Positions 36,401-44,443 of a stretch of DNA of 50,744 nucleotides are shown here, piece after piece. The stretch comes from a virus. The position numbers were made by a program, and so were the translations under genes. Below the pieces are notes generated by a model. The model was given only the letters and a program-made list of their open reading frames with translations, had not been told where the DNA came from and searched no databases. Numbering within the stretch: the stretch's first letter is position 1; each line of letters begins with the position of its first letter. Where the stretch lies: IMG/VR virus record IMGVR_UViG_3300005432_000002, positions 1-50,744 of that record. One strand, 5' to 3'.

Positions 36401-36915
36401 TTGCCAAAAATTTGTCCAGTTTGATTCGCCGCATTCATTATCGCCGTGAACTGTTCTCTGTAATTAGAATTTGCTGAATCGTTCCATATTATAGTTGAGT
36501 TTGCAAGATTTGTGCCTGTTGAATCTCTCACATCTTGTGTTGTTGATATTGCATCAATCTTCAGAAGTCCAGTTGCGGGTTTGTTTCTTTTGGCGTTGTA
36601 ATTTATAAGTCTTGCTAATCTTAAAACAGAGTTTCTTCTCTCTGCTGTCTCTAGGAAATTTTCTCTTGCATTGAGGTCAACTCTGAAACTTAAAGCCTGT
36701 GCGATGTAGGCAATAAGATCTATAAGTGCAACATACTCAGAACTCTCTACAAAATCATTGAAATCATCTGGATAGTTCTCCTGTAGATATGCTACCATTG
36801 TTCTTCTCAATGTTTCAAAATCGTATGATTTGAAATCTGCCTGTTGGAAAGCCTGGTAGATCTTTCTCCAATCTTCCGCTACAAGTAATCTGTTCTGTCT
36901 ATCTGTTGTGGCCAT
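33433..36915 (-). CDS. 6: Baseplate wedge protein gp6
   Basis: 1160 residues. The N-terminus (LLVAEDWRKIYQAFQQADF, YPDDFNDFVESSEYVALIDL, AYIAQALSFRVDLNARENFL) is the conserved gp6 core found in T4-like phages, where gp6 dimers form the inner ring of the baseplate. The C-terminal third includes IAAINEFFALDNWDFGDAFY and AYIHNQLAPDLLTVVIVP, also typical. The last ~60 residues are a Ser/Thr/Gly tail. Larger than T4 gp6 (660). It follows gp25 by 42 bases, with TATAAATA in the gap and no SD. Confidence 0.9.
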   Translation of the reverse strand: MATTDRQNRLLVAEDWRKIYQAFQQADFKSYDFETLRRTMVAYLQENYPDDFNDFVESSEYVALIDLIAYIAQALSFRVDLNARENFLETAERRNSVLRLARLINYNAKRNKPATGLLKIDAISTTQDVRDSTGTNLANSTIIWNDSANSNYREQFTAIMNAANQTGQIFGKPRDKDTIGGVDTELYTFASNQNGLPIFNFSKTVGGIARDFEIVSSAISDSESIYETAPIEGTGLTYVYRNDGSGDSSNSTGFFFLFKQGTLRNDDFTVNNAVTNYVKSISVENINDSDVWLYGIDQFGQIEQEWTKVPSLTGNNAIYNSLSKSVRDIYNVVTKNNDTVDLVFGDGNFSNLPLGSFRAYYRVSDNAKYALQPADMQNIQIDVPYVDANGANQSLTITMSLKGSIYNASATESNASIREKAGQVYYSQDRMITAEDYQVVPLSASQEIVKTRSVNRSASGISRAKEILDPTGAYSNVNVFAEDGILYREESNPSFTFSFNNRSDIQSTLNTSIEAKLKTAYSRHFYYEKYSTQDLSSLTATWNSTTTTTNTNTGYFTSGGALAVGDSATSNLKYVKTGALVKFTSPDTREFLNNKLVTAGTENAEDRQWAKISGVVGDGSNSGTGNLSSGLGPITLNGIIPNGSVVSVVIPTFTTSFSATLEADIIDRIEAFEEFGLRYDIESQSWKVITSTNLSSSTAFSLTNQGNTSGTNKDASHWFKFTNDGNTYTVHYRSLEYIFESESQNKFHFDLDEKIYDYKTGKTVKDTVKILKTNSIVSTGNAIGYPLLWQVVDTVKEADGYQDNRKVKVGFLDDDDDGVVDNPELFDIFIEPSTAESTKFVFYEKYLSYDSIERFRPYAATNFVVTQNETDIDLNTATYTDGQLFYFYDTSEDVIKKYTLSTNTMATTTDYYARKGRSSIDFQYKHHAGQETRIDPSVSNIVDTYLLERTYDNRFRIWLQDGGTKPSASTSDQLRINYSGILNPLKSLSDQIIYHPVKYKILFGKNAEEQLQATFKVVKNSQTKVSDAVIKTRVIAAINEFFALDNWDFGDAFYFTELAAYIHNQLAPDLLTVVIVPNEQGQVFGSLFQINSAADEIFISGATVDDVSIITALGANQLEASGTVVTSTSTATSNTTTGSAVSGSTTTGSSSSTGSSGAGY

Positions 36916-36929
36916 TGTAATTACAATGG

Positions 36930-36937
36930 TATTTATA
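36930..36937 (-). promoter_or_regulatory. T4-type late promoter (TATAAATA) of gp6
   Basis: Perfect TATAAATA in the 42-base gap between gp25 and gp6, 14 bases before the gp6 ATG. The predicted start leaves a leader of about 8 bases without an SD. Late expression of a baseplate gene fits gp55 control. Confidence 0.65.
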
Positions 36938-36957
36938 TGTTAGGAAATGTGCGTATA

Positions 36958-37374
36958 TTAAGATAGACGCAATAGTGCGTTCTCATCGAAATTGAATCGT
37001 AGTTTCTCTGTGATGTTTAATGGCACATAAGTGATAGTGGCCTGTATTGCAATGCCTTTGTCCGCTTCTGAGACCAGTATATCCTCTGTGGATAGTCTTG
37101 GATCAGCGTTGAGATTCGCTGTGATGTCATCTATGATTGCTTCTTTCAATTGCTCGGTAAATGGCTCAAATATGGCGTCATATATTATCGTGCCAAATTC
37201 AGGGTTTTCAACACGTTCGCCCTTTCTCACACTCAATCTGTTGATCAGGTCCTGTTTCGCCACTTCGAAGTCGTAAATTTTGAAGTTCTGCTTGTCAGCA
37301 CGTGAACTGAAACCTTTGAACGTAACAGATTTGTTAGATGTGTTGTTTGCTGATCCTCCGTCTCCGTATGCCAT
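36958..37374 (-). CDS. 25: Baseplate wedge protein gp25
   Basis: 138 residues. FEVAKQDLINRLSVRKGERVENPEFGTIIYDAIFEPF is the gp25/lysozyme-like wedge core with its E..NPEFG segment, followed by EAIIDDITANLNADPR. In contractile systems this protein joins the wedge to the sheath end and the gp6 homologues. The N-terminus (~25 residues, Gly/Asn/Ser-rich) is an extension compared with T4 (132 residues). TAGGAG precedes the ATG, which overlaps the gp5 stop by 1 base. Confidence 0.9.
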   Translation of the reverse strand: MAYGDGGSANNTSNKSVTFKGFSSRADKQNFKIYDFEVAKQDLINRLSVRKGERVENPEFGTIIYDAIFEPFTEQLKEAIIDDITANLNADPRLSTEDILVSEADKGIAIQATITYVPLNITEKLRFNFDENALLRLS

Positions 37375-39809
37375 TAATTCAATCTCCTAAATGTCACATC
37401 AACCTTGCTGTAATCTACAGCGTAGTATCCTGTGTCTGTTAAGTGCCGTGCCCATGGCACTTCCTGTGCCATAACTCCCATGTACCTGCCCGGCAACTGC
37501 TTGTATTTAAACGAATAGACATTGACACCCGCGGGTGACTGTCCTATGAGTCTTATGTCTTCCTTTAGCCTCATGTCGCTGAACTTGAATCCACCACCTG
37601 AGAAGAATTTGCCAACCGAACTAGCAATACTGCCAATTTTTAGTCCAACGTTTGTTCCCACGTTTTGCCAGAAAGATTGTCCTCCCAGTTGGGCATCTCT
37701 GGCATTGAACAGACCAGTTTTTGTGGCAAGGCTCTTGACTTGGCTCATGCCAACAACCTGTCCTCCGATCACACTAGAATATGTCTGCGTGATGCTGTTT
37801 AGATTTGCTATCGTTCCTTCGATGTTGCCAGCAGATAAATCTTTAGTCAATCCTTTCACGTCATTCAAGGATTTATTGGCAAGATTTAATTGGTCCAATC
37901 CTGTCTTGCCTAGTGTGAATAATTCTCCCGTGGAGTTGACAAACACATTGTCTTTGAACAGTTCTGTGCTGGATCCAGTGTATTTCTCTACCACCTGTGA
38001 GGCCAACGTTGATGTAAAATCTTTTGTTTTCTTATATAGATCTGTGGTCTTCACAAGTTTTACTTTTTCCGATATACTGTCTTTGAGTTCGAACGGTAGG
38101 TCTATTCTTTTTGTTATTCCATATATGTCATTGTATTTTGTTCCAAACTCTGTGAGAAGTTTTTTTGCTTTTGCACCATCTTTGCTGTTTCCCATTTTCT
38201 GTTTCAGGTATTCTAGTGCGTCAGCCTGGTACTGTGCATCACGTATGGCACTGTTCTTGCTGATCCTGTTCTGCATGTTGACAAATTCTGCTGTGCCTGG
38301 AGTCCGTGACAGTTTGCTCCATTGCTTTTTATCGTCCGAATCGATTGGTATCAATCCATCACTGCCTATCACACTGGCCCTGAACATAGGTTCGTGCGTG
38401 ACAAGTCTATGAACAGTCGTCTTGGTATCCCTGGTGAATTTTTCTAGCGGCTTGATTCCTTTCTGTGTGAGTTCAACATCTCCTTCATCTCGCAACTGCA
38501 TTCCTACTTTGTCTTTGGTCAACCAACTTGGTCCCCATGCACTGCTTGGCGCTGTTGAATTGAAGTGGACCTGTGCACCTGCCAAATGTATCTGTCCTCC
38601 TGCACCGTGCAGTTGTGTTCCACTTGTGAATGATGTTATGCCATCCCTGGCGTAATCCCTTATGGATCCTTTCTGTGAACTGTTGAGTATTCCTTTGTCA
38701 CCTATGTTGAGCATTGTGTCTGCGGAATGTATCATCTCGTTAGCCGAACTGACTCTCAACTGACCATTGGCATGGATGTTCACGTTTGAATCGGAGTGCA
38801 AATTGAAGTCTCCCTCGGTCCTCATGTTGATTCCACCTATGCCCGAATACAGATCTATCCTTCCGTTCGACTGCATCTCTATCCAAGCGTTTCCAGACGC
38901 ATTGGCTATGTATATGGAACCGTCTGTGTCATGCATCAATATCTGGTGCCCGGATGCGGTACGCAATCTCGTCAGTTGGTTGTTGCCTCTGATGTCACCG
39001 TCATCCATTACAAAACTGTGCCCTGGAACCCTGTCCGGACGTACGGATGATCCTTCCAATCCATAGTTTATTGACCGGGAGTCCGGTCTCACTCTACCCG
39101 GTGTGCTGATACCAAAAACTTGGCTGGGGGTCTCCCTACGTGCCGAGGATGTTGTGGTTCCCCTCACGTTGTCTGATATAAGTCCCTGCTCCAACAGTTG
39201 CTCGGCCAGTATGTCATTGACCGGGTACTTCCATTTATCCATTGTCTCAAGTGTTTCACCGTCTGCATACATCCTCATGTTTTTCTCTCCGGCCGGTACA
39301 AAATCCGTGCCGTATATTTCTTTTTTGGTTTGAGAGAAATCCACTCCGCCTGCACCTACCCTAGAATCTTGTGTGGCACCATGCCCTGGTATCTGTTGAT
39401 TCACTAAAGGTTTCTGCACACAGCCTATCCAGAATGCCGAACTGGCACCCCTCTCGCCTTTGGCAAATATAACCAATACCTCTGTGTCTATGTCGGGTGG
39501 CACCGCCCACATACCATAACTGTGCTGTGTCTCCTTGTAATCATAGGGATCAGTTTTTGAAACTGCTTCTATGCTCTTGGCACCGTAGAACGGTGACAGG
39601 TACTGACACCAGATCACCTGATTGGCAGTTGGCTTGGTGGTGTTTGTGAGGGCGGGTATGTTCACTCCCAGTCTACCCATCTTCAATGGATCGATCGCGT
39701 ATTTCACTGTGCCCACGTACGGACCACTGTCGGTGTCCTGAAATTTCTTGTTGAAGTCCTTCTGGTTGTCGTGTGTGTCTGTGAATCCTGATGAATAATT
39801 GTATGTCAT
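37374..39809 (-). CDS. 5: Baseplate hub/spike protein gp5 with C-terminal S74-type domain
   Basis: 811 residues. The first ~150 residues are the gp5 OB-fold (PYVGTVKYAIDPLKMGRLGV, MWAVPPDIDTEVLVIFAKG, FWIGCV). The middle, ~290-430, is a beta-helix spike like VgrG/gp5-C (GSIYIANASGN, GRIDLYSGIGGINM, HSDSNVNIHANG). Residues 744-811 begin SDMRLKEDI, the self-cleaving intramolecular chaperone (peptidase S74) motif. No T4-lysozyme domain is visible, so peptidoglycan cutting must lie elsewhere or be absent. No SD; TATAAATT lies 9 bases before the ATG. It neighbours the hub-like gene and gp25 as in related phages. Confidence 0.85.
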   Translation of the reverse strand: MTYNYSSGFTDTHDNQKDFNKKFQDTDSGPYVGTVKYAIDPLKMGRLGVNIPALTNTTKPTANQVIWCQYLSPFYGAKSIEAVSKTDPYDYKETQHSYGMWAVPPDIDTEVLVIFAKGERGASSAFWIGCVQKPLVNQQIPGHGATQDSRVGAGGVDFSQTKKEIYGTDFVPAGEKNMRMYADGETLETMDKWKYPVNDILAEQLLEQGLISDNVRGTTTSSARRETPSQVFGISTPGRVRPDSRSINYGLEGSSVRPDRVPGHSFVMDDGDIRGNNQLTRLRTASGHQILMHDTDGSIYIANASGNAWIEMQSNGRIDLYSGIGGINMRTEGDFNLHSDSNVNIHANGQLRVSSANEMIHSADTMLNIGDKGILNSSQKGSIRDYARDGITSFTSGTQLHGAGGQIHLAGAQVHFNSTAPSSAWGPSWLTKDKVGMQLRDEGDVELTQKGIKPLEKFTRDTKTTVHRLVTHEPMFRASVIGSDGLIPIDSDDKKQWSKLSRTPGTAEFVNMQNRISKNSAIRDAQYQADALEYLKQKMGNSKDGAKAKKLLTEFGTKYNDIYGITKRIDLPFELKDSISEKVKLVKTTDLYKKTKDFTSTLASQVVEKYTGSSTELFKDNVFVNSTGELFTLGKTGLDQLNLANKSLNDVKGLTKDLSAGNIEGTIANLNSITQTYSSVIGGQVVGMSQVKSLATKTGLFNARDAQLGGQSFWQNVGTNVGLKIGSIASSVGKFFSGGGFKFSDMRLKEDIRLIGQSPAGVNVYSFKYKQLPGRYMGVMAQEVPWARHLTDTGYYAVDYSKVDVTFRRLN

Positions 39810-39818
39810 ATTTTATTA

Positions 39819-39826
39819 AATTTATA
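39819..39826 (-). promoter_or_regulatory. Degenerate late promoter box (TATAAATT) before gp5
   Basis: TATAAATT on the minus strand, one base off TATAAATA, ending 9 bases before the gp5 ATG. No SD lies in between (AATAAAAT only). It overlaps the stop region of the hub-like gene. Weak alone, but the placement repeats at other SD-less starts. Confidence 0.3.
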
Positions 39827-42185
39827 TAGTAGGTATTCCTAAGTCCTTGTAATCTTTTATGTTATTCCATCTTTCGTTTTTCCGTTTTTCCTTCTCGGCA
39901 TCCTTTAAAATGTTGTCAATACTCTGGTTGGAGAACTGCACCATCTCTGGATCTATTCCTGCACCCTGTTGGTTGTTGAATCTACTACAGAACAGAGTCT
40001 GTTCGAATGTCCCCTGATTGAACGAGCTCTCTATCTTGTTGACCTGATACAGTCCATTGAAAAATATGTTCTCGTCACGATATTTTGCTTTGTTGGTAAA
40101 TGTTGTGCCTTCCAGTTCGTCTATGTCATCGGGAATCCTGTAATTTATGTTTATAATAGGCACGTACTGATCTGCGTTGAAGTTCTCGTTGTCGTAATCG
40201 TATGGTCCTTCACCACCAAACTTGGTGCTATTTCTCAAATTCTTTATAGGCATGTATGTGTCCTGGCACAGGTATGCGGGATCTCCCAGTATCTGCAATT
40301 CGATCTTGGCCATGTCAGCCACCGGATTGGTGAGATAGTCGTAGAACTCCTGTGGCTTCTTGGACTTTTCATCGCCCTTGAGTAGGCTCCTACCTCGCAG
40401 AGATGATGGGTAAGTCCGCAACGGCATCAGTTCCTCTGGGTAGTCTTCCCTTCCGATCGCTCCCTTACGCTTGGTGGCGTCGAATGTGATCTGTCCTGTG
40501 TTGGCTTCATCATCTCCCCTTACATTCCTCATGTAGTACGCTGTTTTGTAGTACATTCTCAAATTACGTACATCTATGTTGTCTCCTGTGTATATGTAAT
40601 TGTATTCCTTATGAACCCTAGAACTCCAATCTATCTTGCCTATGGATATTCCCGGTTTCAGGAATTTTGCCACGTGTAACTTGACCTGCACCGCTTGGTA
40701 TATGATTTTCTTTGGATGCATTTTCGTGATCTTGTCAAAACGCTTGGTGTCTGTTCTCACACTGGTCTTGATTTTGAACCAATTCACGAATTGATTCTTG
40801 TCCACTATCGCTTGAATCTGCTTGCCATCCTTCTTTGTGAATAGTTCGGCCACTTTAACAGGATCTTTCAGCGTGGCATCATCCACTTGTCCTGTTCCCT
40901 TGAGATATGCCGTCCAGAAATTCTCCGCAAGGTCCTGGTATCCCGTGCCGGCCCTGATGGCGTCCTCGAAAAATTTCACCAGAGATATCTGCATGTCTGC
41001 ACTGCCTTCGATCTTTTTGACTTTTGGATTGCCGGTCTCAACTGAATCGTTGGTTCCCACAGAATCCGTCCCTAATTTTATTTCTGTGTCAATTTCCTGG
41101 CCGTACCTGTTTGTGAATTTTAAGGTCTCACCCACACTGCCGGTCAGGTTGGTCTTTTGTTGGCCACGATAGGTGAGTCCTGCCTCCCTCACCTCGTCTG
41201 TGATGTCAAACACATATTCATCCGCATACTGCCTCTGTCCTTCTTTGATCTCATCCGTCATCTGTTGTTTCAGCACACTTTGTACATTTGCTACCCATTC
41301 GTCGATGTCTTTTGCGAACACGGGCACCAGTGTTCTGGAAAACTTGAATCTGTCATCGTAGGCCAATTCTGGATAAGGCGTGGCGACCATGGAATACTTT
41401 GTTCCGGATTGATCCACGTCAAATTCCACCCTGGATATAAGCACAGGTATCTTCCGCACGTGTCCTGGCTGTGAGGCAACCGGTTTGCCATGCTCGTCGA
41501 ACCCCTTGAAATCTATGGTCAACAGCAAAGGTGCGTCCTGGTAATCCTTGTACCCGTTCAGTGCCGTGGTCGCCCTGACCTTTTCTATGAAAGAACAACC
41601 ATATGGTTCATGTATCTCAAACTCCATCTTTGTGAACTGTCCCAGGCCACGTTCCGTGTTTGGTCCTGCCGTGGACACTATGTTCACGTTTTCTATGAAT
41701 ATGTCATGTCCCCTCAGCAAAATCCTGATGCTGTCGTTGTACTCTTCATCAAATGCCTTTTGCCTCTGTATTGTAGTTGCATCATACTCTGGATCCTGAC
41801 CGCCAGTGTCTTTCACTTCGGTGGTTCCACTAAAATTAGCATCTCCAATTCCGCCAGTCCTCGCTATAATATCATGCGGAGGATTTTTTAGATATTTGTG
41901 TGTGTTGAGTTCCTCTTCATTTATTCCACTCAGCGTGAATATATAGTTGTAGGTTGCATACCTGTGCAACACGTTTGGTCTGATGTTGGAATCTTTTTCA
42001 CCTGACTTGTTGGCGTTGTTATCTTCGTAATCATTAAGGTTGGTGGCCTTGATGAAACTAGTCTCGAGCCCTTTGTAGTCGTTGTTGTCGACACGTCCTA
42101 TAGTATTTTTGTTGTTTTTGAATGCGGCATCAACCAATTGTTTAGGTGGCATTCTAGATGTTCTTCCTTTTACAACTTTAGCCAT
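39822..42185 (-). CDS. Baseplate hub-like virion protein
   Basis: 787 residues. It sits between gp53 and gp5, where marine T4-like phages carry a large hub-associated protein; a gp27-like role (gp5 docking) is likely by position only. YNYIFTLSGINEEELNTHKYL and SFNQGTFEQTLFCSRFNNQQG are notable segments. Several beta-strands alternate with charged regions, and the C-terminus is highly charged (KDAEKEKRKNERW). AGGAG precedes the ATG. It is separated from gp53 by 1 base. Confidence 0.65.
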   Translation of the reverse strand: MAKVVKGRTSRMPPKQLVDAAFKNNKNTIGRVDNNDYKGLETSFIKATNLNDYEDNNANKSGEKDSNIRPNVLHRYATYNYIFTLSGINEEELNTHKYLKNPPHDIIARTGGIGDANFSGTTEVKDTGGQDPEYDATTIQRQKAFDEEYNDSIRILLRGHDIFIENVNIVSTAGPNTERGLGQFTKMEFEIHEPYGCSFIEKVRATTALNGYKDYQDAPLLLTIDFKGFDEHGKPVASQPGHVRKIPVLISRVEFDVDQSGTKYSMVATPYPELAYDDRFKFSRTLVPVFAKDIDEWVANVQSVLKQQMTDEIKEGQRQYADEYVFDITDEVREAGLTYRGQQKTNLTGSVGETLKFTNRYGQEIDTEIKLGTDSVGTNDSVETGNPKVKKIEGSADMQISLVKFFEDAIRAGTGYQDLAENFWTAYLKGTGQVDDATLKDPVKVAELFTKKDGKQIQAIVDKNQFVNWFKIKTSVRTDTKRFDKITKMHPKKIIYQAVQVKLHVAKFLKPGISIGKIDWSSRVHKEYNYIYTGDNIDVRNLRMYYKTAYYMRNVRGDDEANTGQITFDATKRKGAIGREDYPEELMPLRTYPSSLRGRSLLKGDEKSKKPQEFYDYLTNPVADMAKIELQILGDPAYLCQDTYMPIKNLRNSTKFGGEGPYDYDNENFNADQYVPIININYRIPDDIDELEGTTFTNKAKYRDENIFFNGLYQVNKIESSFNQGTFEQTLFCSRFNNQQGAGIDPEMVQFSNQSIDNILKDAEKEKRKNERWNNIKDYKDLGIPTI

Positions 42186-42186
42186 A

Positions 42187-42486
42187 CTACACTCCTAAAT
42201 CTTTAGAAACATTTGCTGGCTTTGGTAACTGTATGGTCACTCCTGGTTTGAAGTCATATATGGGGTCTTCGATCTGATCTGGGTTACGCTGTGCGAACAC
42301 CCACCAAAGCCTCGGTGAGCCATAAAGGTCAAATGCCAACAGGTCGGGCCTGTACGCATATGTTCTTTCAATGGTGTAACTTTGATCGTCTTGTTCTGCT
42401 GTCAATGTCCTCGGTACCAGTGTGCCCAGGTTGATGGCGTTCTGGGGTGTGTTGAAATATGGTGATGTGGATGAATACTTGGCCAT
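42187..42486 (-). CDS. 53: Baseplate wedge protein gp53
   Basis: 99 residues. YAYRPDLLAFDLYGSPRLWW, then VFAQRNPDQIEDPIYDF and GVTIQLP, is the conserved gp53 pattern (Tyr-Gly-Ser/Trp-Trp-Val, ending in a LysM-like strand). gp53 closes the wedge around gp6/gp25 in T4. It is shorter than T4 gp53 (196), as appears usual in marine relatives. AGGAT before the ATG; overlaps the gp48 stop by 1 base. Confidence 0.8.
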   Translation of the reverse strand: MAKYSSTSPYFNTPQNAINLGTLVPRTLTAEQDDQSYTIERTYAYRPDLLAFDLYGSPRLWWVFAQRNPDQIEDPIYDFKPGVTIQLPKPANVSKDLGV

Positions 42487-43316
42487 TAGATGAATCCTAC
42501 CTCGTTGGCTCCTTTGCCGTTCAACTCACCGTTGACGAATTTCTTCATTGAGAACTCCTTGATTGATTCTCTCGAGTAGACAGGAGTTATCAGTACCGAA
42601 ATGTTTGACAGGGTTGGTGCCCAAGATTGGTCTGTTTCCAATGCCGGGAGGCCCAGTAGTTTCTCTCTGGTTCTGGCAGAAGTATAGTCTGATTCATTCT
42701 GCCTAGTAGATATGTAGTCTATGCCTGGTCTCAGTTCAACGTTGAACGAATTTATCACAACAGGTATCTTGTGGAACATGTGATCACCGTAACCAAACAA
42801 GTGCATGATCGGTGGTGGATTCCCCTTGAGGTTGTCTGTGTCCTTTCCGAAAAACATTTTTGTTGCACTACGTAGGAAATTCACTGTGGCTACCCAGTGC
42901 TTGGCGTCATCGGAGTTCTGTACTGGAAATTCTCCAATGATGTTCATCTGGTCGACCTGTGAATTCTGATACGCCTGAGCAGGATAATTGTTATGGGTCA
43001 CTGCCAGTGGATTGTAGTTTGCAGAATGCTGTATCACAACCGCTGGAGTCAATGGCCAAAATATTCCCCTAGATTCGGCCAGGGGTTTCAGTAATTCATT
43101 GTTATCGAAATCAAAGAATCCTTCCAGGGGTGATCCCTGTGGCACCTGTAATCTCACACGCCAGTCTGTTTTGTCCTGTCTGCCAGACCATTTTGCCTGA
43201 GCTCGCGTTAGTCTGAGATCCCTGTTAATACCAGAACCTGATAGCCTTGCGAGGGTTCGGTTAAAGAATCCTGTCGCTACGTTCTTTACTGCTGTTCCTA
43301 TTGCTTTTAATGGCAT
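42486..43316 (-). CDS. 48: Baseplate tail-tube cap protein gp48 (probable)
   Basis: 276 residues, first gene of the late minus-strand baseplate operon. WRVRLQVPQGSPLEGFFDF and PLTPAVVIQHSANYNPL, NFLRSATKMFFGKDTD and FNVELRPGIDYIST resemble tail-tube-cap proteins of T4-like phages, and gene order (next gp53, then the hub) agrees. The N-terminus is basic. AAAGGAA lies 17 bases upstream and TATAAATA about 46 bases upstream. gp54 is the alternative assignment; the placement favours gp48. Confidence 0.65.
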   Translation of the reverse strand: MPLKAIGTAVKNVATGFFNRTLARLSGSGINRDLRLTRAQAKWSGRQDKTDWRVRLQVPQGSPLEGFFDFDNNELLKPLAESRGIFWPLTPAVVIQHSANYNPLAVTHNNYPAQAYQNSQVDQMNIIGEFPVQNSDDAKHWVATVNFLRSATKMFFGKDTDNLKGNPPPIMHLFGYGDHMFHKIPVVINSFNVELRPGIDYISTRQNESDYTSARTREKLLGLPALETDQSWAPTLSNISVLITPVYSRESIKEFSMKKFVNGELNGKGANEVGFI

Positions 43317-43361
43317 CTTTACTGGTTGATTTCCTTTTCAAAATTTTGTATACTTTAACTA

Positions 43362-43369
43362 TATTTATA
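43362..43369 (-). promoter_or_regulatory. T4-type late promoter (TATAAATA) of the baseplate operon
   Basis: Perfect TATAAATA in the 143-base divergent gap between gp48 and gp55, about 46 bases before the gp48 ATG. The leader contains AAAGGAA. It would drive gp48, gp53, the hub-like gene and gp5 late in infection, using the gp55 encoded across the gap. No terminator-like hairpin is visible in the gap. Confidence 0.7.
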
Positions 43370-43459
43370 GGCATTATTTTAGGCGCACTTAATTACCCAC
43401 ACGGCACGATTTAACAGACCTGTTTGTGGTCACTTTTACACTAACAATATTGGAGAAAC

Positions 43460-44440
43460 ATGAAGAGAGTAAAATACCTAAACAACCGAGATCTGCTCAT
43501 ACAGATACACGCCAGCAAGAACACATATTGCTCATATGTGAATACAGAGGATTCACAGTACGATATCATAGTGCCAAATCTCAAGAAAATAAATGTGAGG
43601 ACCATAGCAGAAGCGAAAAAGAACAGGGCCAAGAGATTGACACAAGAAGCGTGGGAACAGGCCAAAGCGGCAGGAATAAAGAAAATAAAACTTGCAGACT
43701 ACACAGTATCGCCAAGGAAAATTGATAAAACAGATCTGGTGTTCAGGGTAATGATGTTTGACCACATACCCATGGACAGCGAAAGAAAAAAGAATCCAAA
43801 ACAGACAGCAGACCATCACAGCAAAGTGAACTTTCCGCCATTTCAACACTTCAGGGTTGACAGCAAGAACAAACCCAAATGTGTAGGCAAAAGCCATTGG
43901 GTTGGTGGAATGGACAACGGACATTTCTCAGCGGATCACGGAAAAATGACGAACCAACTGGCATTGATGTACATGAAGTTGTGTGAGAGGTATGGTACCA
44001 GAGCAAACTGGAGAGGCTACACGTACAATGACGAAATGCAATCACAGGCACTGATGCAGTTGAGTCAGATTGGTTTACAGTTTGACGAATCAAAATCGGA
44101 CAACCCATTTGCATATTACACAGCGGCAATAACGAACAGTTTCACAAGAATACTGAACATTGAAAAGAAAAATCAAGCAATAAGGGATGACCTTTTAGAA
44201 TTCAACAACATGATGCCAAGTTTCACAAGACAGAACGAGAATGAAACAGGTACAGCCAGTTACAAGAAAAGAATAAAATCTGCACATGGCGAAGGTAAAA
44301 TTGTTAACAAGACAGGTATAAAAAAATTAAACAAGATATACAAGAAAAAAGGTACACTCGACTCAGAAGACTTTAAAGAGGTAAACTACAAGAAAGTAGA
44401 CATGACCGATCACAAACCAATAATTAAAAAGAAATGGTAA
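43460..44440 (+). CDS. 55: Late-transcription sigma factor gp55-like, with N-terminal extension
   Basis: 326 residues. The region YNDEMQSQALMQLSQIGLQF, then SDNPFAYYTAAITNSFTRIL and NIEKKNQAIRDDLLE (~185-260), is the sigma region 2 core of gp55, which lets host RNA polymerase read TATAAATA promoters. T4 gp55 is only 185 residues; here ~180 residues precede the core, with a basic segment (EAKKNRAKRLTQEAWEQAK). The C-terminus is basic (IIKKKW) and lacks the hydrophobic/acidic clamp-binding tail known in T4. GGAG is 5 bases before the ATG. It is followed after 3 bases by gp47, as in related phages. Confidence 0.85.
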   Translation: MKRVKYLNNRDLLIQIHASKNTYCSYVNTEDSQYDIIVPNLKKINVRTIAEAKKNRAKRLTQEAWEQAKAAGIKKIKLADYTVSPRKIDKTDLVFRVMMFDHIPMDSERKKNPKQTADHHSKVNFPPFQHFRVDSKNKPKCVGKSHWVGGMDNGHFSADHGKMTNQLALMYMKLCERYGTRANWRGYTYNDEMQSQALMQLSQIGLQFDESKSDNPFAYYTAAITNSFTRILNIEKKNQAIRDDLLEFNNMMPSFTRQNENETGTASYKKRIKSAHGEGKIVNKTGIKKLNKIYKKKGTLDSEDFKEVNYKKVDMTDHKPIIKKKW

Positions 44441-44443
44441 CCT

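Noticed and set aside
37522-38412. Long plus-strand open frame (296 codons) antisense to gp5
   Set aside because: Composition and position show it is the mirror of the gp5 reading frame; no SD, no family motif.
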